DNA of 5,500 nt from a bacterium (GTDB lineage: Bacteria; Elusimicrobiota; Elusimicrobia; UBA1565; UBA9628): positions 1-5,500 of the forward strand of contig JAJYFI010000127.1 of assembly GCA_021790955.1 (NCBI GenBank), written 5' to 3'. This document shows positions 1 to 5,500 of this stretch, piece by piece. The translations under genes and the position numbers were made by a program. Each line of letters starts with the position of its first letter. The first letter of the stretch is position 1. The notes below the pieces were generated by a model, which worked only from the letters and a program-made list of their open reading frames with translations, made no database searches and was not told the DNA's origin.

Positions 1-69
1 GGACGCGGCACGAAGTTTTCCGTCGTCCTGCCGATCGGCGCCACGCCTTTGCCGGCGCCGCGACTTTAA
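1..69 (+). CDS. C-terminal tail of a probable sensor histidine kinase (partial)
   Basis: The first 23 codons are open and end in TAA at 67-69. They encode a tail that begins GRGTKFSVVLPI and ends in a short Pro/Ala-rich stretch. Glycine-rich GxGTxFxxxLP is the usual last segment (G2 box and final beta strand) of the GHKL/HATPase_c domain of two-component histidine kinases, which binds ATP for autophosphorylation of a histidine. Only this segment is visible, so sensor type, membrane topology and partner regulator are unknown. The gene converges on the purQ-like gene with only 4 bases between the two stop codons, leaving no room for a terminator. Another GHKL ATPase is possible, but the match is most typical of histidine kinases. 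The call rests on one short motif. Confidence 0.6.
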   Translation, partial: GRGTKFSVVLPIGATPLPAPRL

Positions 70-73
70 GCCG

Positions 74-853
74 TCAGGCCCGCGCGGCATACTCCACCAC
101 CTTGCGGATGAGCTCCAGGCCGACGTTCGGCTTGCGGAATGTCTGGCGCGTCCAATTCGGGTGGTGATACACGCTCGTGAATCGTTCGGGATGCGGCATC
201 AACCCCAAGCAGTTCCCCTGGGGGTTGGAAAGGGCGGCGACGTTGAAGATGGAGCCGTTGGGATTGGCGGGATAGCCCGCGAGCTTGCCGTCGTCGGAAA
301 CGTACTGCATCGCGATCGACTTGTTCTTCTTGATTTCTTCCAAATGCTTCGGGGATTTAAGGACAAGTTTCCCCTCCCGGTGGAAGACGGGGAGCTCCAT
401 CATTTCCGGGAGGCCTTCGAAGAAGGGGCTGTGGCTTTGGGTGTTGAGACGCACGTGGACCCATCGCGCCTCAAAGCACCCCGAGTCATTGGGCGCGAAG
501 CCCGCCGTCGGAGTCGCGGAGGAGAAAACGGGAAGGATGCCGCATTTGACCAGAGCCTGGAAGCCGTTGCCCACCGCGAGAACGGCGCGCCCGTGCGCGA
601 TGAATCGCCGGATCTCCTCCACCCAAAACCGCATCGAACCAGCGAGGATCTGGCCCGCCCCCACGACGTCCTCGTAGGAGGCGCCTCCCGGGATGACGAG
701 GCCGGCGAAAGACATCAGCTTCGTCTTGCCGGATCGCAGTTCCTCAAGGGTCGCGGTCTGGGGAGCGGCCCCAAGGTGTTTAAGGAGCGGCCAATAGTCA
801 CGCGCGCCATAAAGCCCGGGCGCCGCCAGCACCATCAGCCTCGGGGCTTTCAT
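74..853 (-). CDS. purQ: PurQ-like glutamine amidotransferase subunit of FGAM synthase, catalytic Cys replaced by Gly
   Basis: This 259-residue protein has the class I glutamine amidotransferase fold of PurQ, the subunit that hydrolyses glutamine and passes ammonia to PurL. Recognisable blocks are VIPGGASYEDVVGAG (53-67), the nucleophile-elbow region VLAVGNGFQ (91-99), ARWVHVRL (129-136), YPANPNGSIFNVAAL (194-208), the catalytic His-Glu segment LMPHPER (218-224; H221, E223) and HPNWTR (231-236). In the family the elbow reads G-I/V-C-N-G-F-Q. Here residue 95 is Gly (codon at 569-571, GGC), so the nucleophilic Cys is absent. Cys104 and Cys126 are elsewhere in the fold. The usual N-terminal PGSNCD is PGLYGARD, and HGEG is HREG (158-161). 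Length is normal to slightly long. The ATG overlaps the purL-like stop (ATGA), implying translational coupling. Family membership is secure. Loss of glutaminase activity is inferred. Confidence 0.9.
   Translation of the reverse strand: MKAPRLMVLAAPGLYGARDYWPLLKHLGAAPQTATLEELRSGKTKLMSFAGLVIPGGASYEDVVGAGQILAGSMRFWVEEIRRFIAHGRAVLAVGNGFQALVKCGILPVFSSATPTAGFAPNDSGCFEARWVHVRLNTQSHSPFFEGLPEMMELPVFHREGKLVLKSPKHLEEIKKNKSIAMQYVSDDGKLAGYPANPNGSIFNVAALSNPQGNCLGLMPHPERFTSVYHHPNWTRQTFRKPNVGLELIRKVVEYAARA
569..571 (-). other. Codon at the catalytic Cys position of the PurQ-like protein, read as Gly95
   Basis: The - strand codon here is GGC, within VLAVGNGFQ. Class I amidotransferases of the PurQ family have Cys at this position (C-N-G-F-Q), where it forms the glutamyl thioester. 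A single base change (GGC to TGC) would restore it, so a base-call error is formally possible. The parallel loss of active-site motifs in the adjacent PurL-like protein makes a real substitution more likely. Confidence 0.85.
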
Positions 854-3102
854 TCCTTGGCCGCGACTCCCAACGCCTCCGGAAGGGCCCTCTGCCAGAG
901 AGCTTTCAGCTGGGACAGCGATTCCTCGAGGAGCACCGAGCCGTCAAGTCCCTTGATCTTGAGGATGGGGTTCGCGATCGTCTCCCCGATGCGGCGAGCC
1001 GGCAGTCCGCGCAAAAGTCTGACGAGATCTTTTTCCCTCTCGGACCGCGCTTCGATCAGGATCCGGCTCGGCGTCTCGGCGAAGAGGAGCTTCAAGTCGT
1101 CCACGGCGCCCGCGGGGCGAGGCAGGAGATCCAGGTCGAGATGGAGGCCGAACTCCCCCGAAAAACCCATTTGCGCCGCTGCGACGGCGAGACCTCCGTC
1201 CGAAAGATCATGAGCGGACAGGACCAGTCCCGAGGCGATGGCCCGGCCGACGGCCTTGAAGGCCGCCATCGCCTGGCGCGGAAAAATCTTGGGCAACCCG
1301 TCCCCCGGCAGGGAATAAAGCGCGGCGTAGAGGGAGCCGTCGATCTCCTCCCCGGTATGCCCCACCAAATAGACCGGATTTCCGGGTCCCTTGACGTCGA
1401 GCGTAACGGCCTTTCTCATGTCCGCCAACGGCGCCGCCGTCGATACCGTGAAAAAAGAGCCTTCGCCGCCGAAGCGGCTTTGATGCGAAACGACCGGCAC
1501 TCCAAAACCCGCCGCCGCAGCGCCAAGTCCCTGCAGCCAGCGCGCGACCACACCCAGCCTTTCCCCCTCGGCCCATTCGGGCCAAGCGCCCCGGACCCAG
1601 AAACCCGCCTTCGCCGCATCCGCCCCGACGCAGGCGACGTTGCGCAGGGCCTCGTCACAGGCGAAGCTCGCGGCAAAAGACGGGTCGATCGCCAGGAGCC
1701 GCGTGGAAAGTCCGAATCCGTACGCGAAGCCTCGATGATCCGCGGCATCGCCGGTTAAGCCCCGCGGCCACAGCACACAGGCGTCGCCAGGGCCGTCGTG
1801 CCGCAGCCCCTGCAAAGGCTTGATGACGGTATGGCCCTGCGCCTCGAAATCCATCTGGCGGACGAGCCATTCGCGTCCGGCGACGGCAAGGTCCCCCATA
1901 ATCGCCCTCAGGCAGGCGCCCGCTTGGAGCGCGGCAGGGCGACCGCGTTTCGCCGCTTTCACGCCAGACCACGCCGCCTTCAAGGGGGCGGGTCGCCTCG
2001 GCGGCCGGGAAAGCTCCTGTTCTTCAACGCACACAAAACCAGCTCCATTCCAGGACGCCTCGATGCAGCCCTTGTCCGAAAAAATCCCGATCTCGCGGGC
2101 GTCGAGCCCTCTTTCCTTAGAGATGCGGTCGATCTCCCTGAAAGCGCCGCGCGAGGCGGCCAGGAGGAAAAGGCCGTCTTGCTTCGAAAACCACAATTCC
2201 TCGGGATCGGCGGGCCGTCCCCGGGAAGCGGCCTTATCCAGCGAGATTGAAACGCCTCGCCCCGAAGACAGGCTCAAAACCGCCTCGGCAAGCCCCTCAA
2301 TCCCGACAGCGACGGCTCGATGAAAGAGCCCTTTCCGGAAGGCCTCCGCCAAGGTCTGCTGGACCTCATCAAAAGCAGCCCCTCCCGTCCCGCCGCAAGA
2401 GGAAATGAGGATCACGGCGTCGCCTGGACGGACTCGCTGCTTGGCGGCTTTCGCGGGCACCATGGCCAGCCCCTCCACCACGACGGCCGCGCGCTCGGAG
2501 GAAGAATCCTCAAAGCAGATCCCGCCAGAGGGCGAGGGAACCCCGAATCGGTTGGAGAATTCGGCGTATTCCTTTAAGAAAAGAGGCGTCAAGCATTTGG
2601 GATGCAGGGACTTCGTCCCAGGCTCCACGGGCTTCTGGGGCGAAGGAAGGGAAAAAAACGCGGCTCCAAGGACAGGCACTGCGGATGGATTCAGGCCAAG
2701 GGCCTGACCCAAGGCAAAAGAGAGGCTTCGCTGAGCGCGCGAGAGAATCTCCAGGTCCCACGCCCCGATCGCGACATCGCAGCCGGCGCCCAGAGCCCAG
2801 TCGCCGCGCGCGCCCAGGACGAGATAGGAGTTGCCGGAGCCGTTGGCGGGCCATATGCAGGCTCCGCCCGCGCGGCGGGAAGGCCGGCCCACGGTCTCCT
2901 CGTAAAGATCTTTGAATTCTCGGACACGGCCGCCTTCCTGATAACGGACGCACAAGGAAAGGCCCTGGCGACGGGATCCTTCGATTAAGGCCTCCGTTCT
3001 GGCCTGCGCCCGAGCCGCATCGAAATGAGGCCGGGACTCCGTGATGGGCTGCGCCGCGGGGGCCGCCGCGGCGGAACGACGATGGCGGGTCAAAGACGCC
3101 AT
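850..3102 (-). CDS. purL: PurL-like protein (FGAM synthase large-subunit fold) with eroded active sites
   Basis: This 750-residue protein has the two-lobed PurM/PurL fold of FGAM synthase, which normally uses ATP to convert FGAR plus ammonia to FGAM. Similarity to PurL, especially the long PurSL-fusion type, shows in HPKCLTPLFLKEYAEF and NRFGVPSPSGGICFE (167-198), REWLVRQMD (410-418), CDEALRNVACVGA (482-494), SAHDLSDGGLAVA (629-641) and LLFAETPSRILIE (672-684). Catalytic blocks are not recognisable. There is no SEHC motif; the ESHNHP site aligns with LGARGDWAL (96-104); the TGRDGIHG loop is shortened to SCGGTGGAAF (235-244); SESQERM aligns with SKQDGLF (306-312); LNFGNP aligns with VRGAWPEW (503-510); and GGNVSLYNE is lost near 539-550. 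The Ala-rich N-terminus (1-20) is atypical. The ATG lies inside the purS-like gene, overlapping it by 13 bases; the next Met is at 214. The long intact frame argues against simple decay. Alignments are by eye. The fold call is firm and the loss of activity is inferred. Confidence 0.85.
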   Translation of the reverse strand: MASLTRHRRSAAAAPAAQPITESRPHFDAARAQARTEALIEGSRRQGLSLCVRYQEGGRVREFKDLYEETVGRPSRRAGGACIWPANGSGNSYLVLGARGDWALGAGCDVAIGAWDLEILSRAQRSLSFALGQALGLNPSAVPVLGAAFFSLPSPQKPVEPGTKSLHPKCLTPLFLKEYAEFSNRFGVPSPSGGICFEDSSSERAAVVVEGLAMVPAKAAKQRVRPGDAVILISSCGGTGGAAFDEVQQTLAEAFRKGLFHRAVAVGIEGLAEAVLSLSSGRGVSISLDKAASRGRPADPEELWFSKQDGLFLLAASRGAFREIDRISKERGLDAREIGIFSDKGCIEASWNGAGFVCVEEQELSRPPRRPAPLKAAWSGVKAAKRGRPAALQAGACLRAIMGDLAVAGREWLVRQMDFEAQGHTVIKPLQGLRHDGPGDACVLWPRGLTGDAADHRGFAYGFGLSTRLLAIDPSFAASFACDEALRNVACVGADAAKAGFWVRGAWPEWAEGERLGVVARWLQGLGAAAAGFGVPVVSHQSRFGGEGSFFTVSTAAPLADMRKAVTLDVKGPGNPVYLVGHTGEEIDGSLYAALYSLPGDGLPKIFPRQAMAAFKAVGRAIASGLVLSAHDLSDGGLAVAAAQMGFSGEFGLHLDLDLLPRPAGAVDDLKLLFAETPSRILIEARSEREKDLVRLLRGLPARRIGETIANPILKIKGLDGSVLLEESLSQLKALWQRALPEALGVAAKE

Positions 3103-3593
3103 GGCGACTCGGCGACGACCTTCAAAGTGTGCGTGCGCGGAGTGACCAGCGTCCGCATGAAGGCGTTTTCGACCTGTGTTTTATGGTAATTGGCGGCGAT
3201 GCGATAAATATCCCCCACCCGGACGCTCAGCGCTGGAGGATGCCCCGCCTGACGCAGGGCGGCCGTCAGAATCGAGGCCGCCCGCTCGCGAAACCCGTCC
3301 TTGGGCCAGACCTCGACGCGCCAATGGTCGCGCAACCCGTCCTGCCCGGCCGGAATTTCGGGAATGATGCGCCATGACTGGCTAACGGCATCCGCGAGGA
3401 ATTCAGAGGCGACTTTCCCAATCCGTTCCGCCGTCAAGCCGCCGCCGAGCTCGAAAAGGGAGCCCGAGCGGACTTCCTTGGCGCTTAAGGCTCCGAAGGC
3501 TTTTAAGCGAGCCAAGAGCTCAGCGCCTTTGGCGCACGCGGACTCCGGCTTGTAGAATTCTTCGACGAGAATCCTCGCTTTCTTGATTTCCAT
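3090..3593 (-). CDS. purS: Tandem PurS-like protein (two PurS domains), first gene of the purS-L-Q operon
   Basis: This 167-residue protein appears to hold two PurS-type alpha/beta repeats, residues about 4-78 (KARILVEEFYKPESACAKGA to DAVSQSWRI) and about 90-162 (HWRVEVWPKDGFRERAASIL to THTLKVV). In each, a first strand leads into a helix, then a strand ending near VRSGSLFEL (41-49) or VRVGDIYRI (124-132), then a second helix and a final strand. PurS (about 80 residues) forms a dimer that docks PurQ onto PurL. Fused PurSL proteins of about 950-1000 residues carry two such domains at their N-terminus, so this looks like that part as a separate protein. The assignment leans on fold pattern and on its place directly before purL and purQ; sequence identity to typical PurS is low. 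The ATG gives a strand starting at once (MEIKKARILVEE). No strong Shine-Dalgarno precedes it. The 3' end overlaps the purL-like start by 13 bases. Confidence 0.72.
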   Translation of the reverse strand: MEIKKARILVEEFYKPESACAKGAELLARLKAFGALSAKEVRSGSLFELGGGLTAERIGKVASEFLADAVSQSWRIIPEIPAGQDGLRDHWRVEVWPKDGFRERAASILTAALRQAGHPPALSVRVGDIYRIAANYHKTQVENAFMRTLVTPRTHTLKVVAESPWRL

Positions 3594-3640
3594 CAGGCCG
3601 CCGGAGGAAGGAATGGGCGCGAGTGGAAAAACATCGCAAC

Positions 3641-3646
3641 ATTATA
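3641..3646 (-). promoter_or_regulatory. Candidate -10 element for the purS-L-Q-like operon
   Basis: On the - strand this reads TATAAT, a perfect sigma-70-type -10 hexamer in a locally AT-rich stretch, about 47 bases upstream of the purS-like ATG. No good -35 is found at the normal spacing (the positions around 3664-3669 read CCGAAG), so the promoter may need an activator or may be fortuitous. Transcription would begin near 3634 and give a leader of about 40 bases. Confidence 0.45.
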
Positions 3647-3686
3647 CAAAATTCATCCCCTTTCTTCGGCCGCGGCAGGACGGAGC

Positions 3687-3717
3687 TTGACGTGAAAAGA
3701 AAAAGTTGGCTTAATAT
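3687..3717 (+). promoter_or_regulatory. Candidate sigma-70-type promoter for hppA
   Basis: TTGACG at 3687-3692 (5 of 6 to the -35 consensus) is followed after 19 bases by TAATAT at 3712-3717, a weak -10. The predicted start near 3724 would leave a leader of under 20 bases before the hppA ATG. No Shine-Dalgarno is visible in TTTGAAAAATCAACTA just before that ATG, which fits a short-leader or weakly SD-dependent start. The long spacer and imperfect -10 keep this tentative. Confidence 0.4.
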
Positions 3718-3740
3718 CAGACCTTTTGAAAAATCAACTA

Positions 3741-5500
3741 ATGACTGGGTTACTCCCGGCGCTCCTCATCGTTCTCGCCATCTCGCTCCTTGCCATCGGC
3801 GTCGGCGAGGCCATCCGGCGCTGGGTTCTTTCCTGCGACACCGGAACCCCCGAGATGCGCCGCATCTCGGACGCCATCAAGAACGGCGCGGAAGCATTCA
3901 TGCGGCGCCAATATCGGACGATCATCGCCTTGGCGGCCCTCTCGGCGCTTCTCATCTTCGCTCTCCTTTATGTGTTCGACGGCAAGGCCTCCGGCAACCA
4001 TGCCTCCACCGTCTCGGCCGGCTGGACCACGATTTCCTTCATCCTCGGCGCCATCTGCTCCGTGGCCGCAGGCTATATCGGCATGCTCACCTCGATTCAC
4101 TCCAACATCCGAACCGCCAGCGCCGTGAGGTCCTCCCTTAACAAGGCCCTCCAGATCGCGTTGCGGGGCGGGGCGGTTACCGGGATTTTCGTCGCCGCGC
4201 TCTCCCTTCTCGGGATCGGCGGCCTCGTGGCGATGCTCCTGCGCGCGGGCTACGACTTCAGCCGGATTCCCTTCATCATCGTCGGCTTCGGCTTCGGGGC
4301 CTCGTTCGTCGCCCTCTTCGCCCAGTTGGGAGGCGGCATCTATACGAAGGCGGCGGACGTCGGAGCCGATCTCGTGGGGAAAGTCGAAGCCGGCATCCCC
4401 GAAGACGACCCGCGCAACCCCGCCGTCATCGCGGATCTCGTCGGCGACAACGTCGGGGACTGCGCGGGCCGCGGCGCCGACATCTTCGAGTCCACTTCCG
4501 CCGAGAACATCGGCGCCATGATCCTCGGCGTCTCCCTGATCCCCCATTTCGGCTGGCGCGGCATGGTCTTCCCCCTCGTCAACGGCGCCTTCGGGCTCGT
4601 GAGCTCGATCCTGGGGCTGTTTGTCGTCAAGGCGGACGAGGAGGGAGATCCCCTCACGGCCCTCAACCGCGGCTACCACCTGGCGACCCTTCTGTCGGCT
4701 GGCGGGTTCGTCCTCTCCTCCTGGTGGCTCCTTGATTCGACGCTCGTGGCGGGGGCCTGGATCAAGTTCGCCTTGTGCGGGCTTATCGGGCTCGCCACCG
4801 CCGAGGCCTTCGTCTACATCACTCAGTACTACACCGCCTACGCCCATCGCCCCGTCCTCCAAATCGCGGACTCTTGCGAGACCGGCGCCGCGACCAACAT
4901 CATCACCGGCGTCTCGGTGGGCCTTGAATGCACCGCGGCGCCCGTTCTCGTCATCTCGGCCGCGATCTACGCCTCCTACCACCTCGGGAGCGCCGCCCTC
5001 CACGGGGAGCCCGTCAGCGGCCTCTTCGGCATCGCGGTTGCGACCATGGGCATGCTGGGGACCGCCCCCTACATCCTGGCGATGGACACCTTCGGCCCCA
5101 TCACCGACAACGCGGGAGGCATCGTCGAGATGTCCAAGCAGGACCCGTCCATCCGTCGCAAAACCGACCGCCTGGACTCGGCCGGCAACTCGACCAAGGC
5201 TCTTACGAAGGGCTACGCGATCGGCTCCGCGGCCCTGGCAGCCTTCCTCTTGTTCTCCGCTTATCTCGATGAAGTCGGGCGCACCGCCGGCCGCGTCATG
5301 GGCGTCAATCTCGCCAAGCCCGAGGTGTTCATCGGAGCCATCCTGGGCGCGATGCTGGTCTTTCTCTTCTCGGCGCTTGCCATGCGCGCCGTGGGTCGGG
5401 CGGCCCAGGCCGTCATCGGGGAGGTCCGCCGCCAATTCCGGGAGAAACCCGGGATCATGAAAGGCACGGAAAGCCCCGATTACGGTCAGTGCGTCGACAT
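3741..5500 (+). CDS. hppA: Membrane-bound ion-pumping pyrophosphatase HppA, K+-independent H+ type (3'-truncated by the window)
   Basis: HppA is a polytopic inner-membrane enzyme that hydrolyses PPi and pumps H+ (some forms pump Na+). The frame is open from ATG 3741 to the window end: 586 codons of an expected roughly 650-700. Residues about 3-22 form the first membrane helix, with more at about 59-79, 96-116, 144-168 and 175-196 and others later. PPi/Mg motifs are intact: GGGIYTKAADVGADLVGK (197-214; K203, D206, D210), IPEDDPRNPAVIAD (219-232), LVGDNVGDCAGRGADIFES (233-251; D236, D240, D247), FGPITDNAGGI (451-461; D456, N457) and the beginning of the last motif, PDYGQCVD (579-586). GNSTKALTKGYAIGSA has Lys486 and Thr489 where K+-dependent enzymes have Ala; Lys here is known to replace the potassium requirement. 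Glu250 lies in the helix that controls ion choice. ADL and AGRGAD replace the commoner ADN and AGMGAD, a variant I recall from archaeal and some bacterial H+-PPases. An in-frame TTG at 3726 is a weaker alternative start. It is divergent from the purS-like gene. Confidence 0.97.
   Translation, partial: MTGLLPALLIVLAISLLAIGVGEAIRRWVLSCDTGTPEMRRISDAIKNGAEAFMRRQYRTIIALAALSALLIFALLYVFDGKASGNHASTVSAGWTTISFILGAICSVAAGYIGMLTSIHSNIRTASAVRSSLNKALQIALRGGAVTGIFVAALSLLGIGGLVAMLLRAGYDFSRIPFIIVGFGFGASFVALFAQLGGGIYTKAADVGADLVGKVEAGIPEDDPRNPAVIADLVGDNVGDCAGRGADIFESTSAENIGAMILGVSLIPHFGWRGMVFPLVNGAFGLVSSILGLFVVKADEEGDPLTALNRGYHLATLLSAGGFVLSSWWLLDSTLVAGAWIKFALCGLIGLATAEAFVYITQYYTAYAHRPVLQIADSCETGAATNIITGVSVGLECTAAPVLVISAAIYASYHLGSAALHGEPVSGLFGIAVATMGMLGTAPYILAMDTFGPITDNAGGIVEMSKQDPSIRRKTDRLDSAGNSTKALTKGYAIGSAALAAFLLFSAYLDEVGRTAGRVMGVNLAKPEVFIGAILGAMLVFLFSALAMRAVGRAAQAVIGEVRRQFREKPGIMKGTESPDYGQCVD

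Larger units (their letters stand above)
3594..3740. other. Divergent intergenic region between the purS-L-Q-like operon and hppA
   Basis: These 147 bases hold no convincing gene. They are visibly richer in A and T than the flanking coding DNA, particularly 3625-3660 and 3690-3740, and contain the candidate outward promoters for both sides. I saw no clear operator palindrome, no strong hairpin with a T-run, and no purine or other riboswitch pattern. Because both transcripts start here, a shared regulator could act on both, but nothing in the sequence proves that. Confidence 0.6.

Noticed and set aside
161..1213. A 350-codon open frame on the + strand opposite the purQ-like and purL-like genes
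   Set aside because: It spans the junction of two recognisable - strand genes and has an Arg/Gly/Ser-rich composition with no domain. It is an antisense shadow caused by high GC.
850..3102. Treating the PurL-like gene as a pseudogene
   Set aside because: There is no internal stop or frameshift across 750 codons, and scaffold motifs are intact. Loss of catalytic residues alone does not make it a pseudogene.
3598..3612. GGAGGAAGG-like purine-rich stretch on the + strand that resembles a Shine-Dalgarno
   Set aside because: It is on the strand opposite the purS-like gene and more than 120 bases before the hppA ATG, with no supported + strand start just downstream.
3623..4141. A + strand open frame starting in the intergenic region and running into hppA
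   Set aside because: It is out of frame with hppA. Its translation turns into His/Arg-rich shadow sequence where hppA begins, and it has no recognisable features in the intergenic part.
3750..5435. A 561-codon open frame on the - strand antisense to hppA
   Set aside because: It mirrors the strongly supported hppA frame. Its product is a Gly/Asp/Glu/Arg-rich low-complexity string without recognisable domains, as expected when a high-GC gene is read in antisense.
4621..5460. A 279-codon + strand frame inside hppA, very rich in Ser, Arg and Pro
   Set aside because: It is an alternative frame of hppA with low-complexity composition. The true frame carries all the pyrophosphatase motifs.

Overview
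The window looks like chromosomal DNA from a GC-rich bacterium, probably free-living or environmental. It is densely coding, has compact overlapping genes, and shows no phage, IS, CRISPR, tRNA or rRNA signal. Nothing in it fixes the phylum.

Layout. (1) Bases 1-69, + strand: the last 22 codons of a gene whose final residues resemble the end of a histidine-kinase ATPase domain. It stops 4 bp short of the next gene, which is convergent. (2) Bases 74-3593, - strand: a tightly packed three-gene operon read right to left, made of a double-domain PurS-like protein (3593-3090), a PurL-like protein (3102-850) and a PurQ-like protein (853-74). Neighbouring genes overlap by 13 and 4 bases. (3) Bases 3594-3740: a divergent intergenic region, more AT-rich than its surroundings, with a candidate promoter in each direction. 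(4) Bases 3741-5500, + strand: the first 586 codons of hppA, a membrane ion-pumping pyrophosphatase that runs off the window end.

The striking part is the purS-purL-purQ set. By gene content and fold it is the complete formylglycinamide ribonucleotide amidotransferase (FGAM synthase), the fourth step of purine synthesis. However, its catalytic parts look erased while all three reading frames stay open. The PurQ-like protein has glycine where the family has its nucleophilic cysteine. The PurL-like protein lacks the SEHC, ESHNHP, TGRDGIHG, SESQERM, LNFGNP and GGNVSLYNE-type segments, but keeps scaffold blocks such as SAHDLSDGGL. The PurS-like protein carries two diverged PurS repeats. I infer either a non-catalytic paralogous complex that has taken another role, or a very divergent enzyme. 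This is the main lead in the window.

The hppA product has intact pyrophosphate-binding motifs and the Lys/Thr pair typical of potassium-independent proton pumps. It belongs to a sequence variant with ADLVGDNVGDCAGRGAD. Biosynthetic pathways release PPi and this enzyme recovers its energy, but a functional tie to the divergent purine-like operon is not shown by the sequence.
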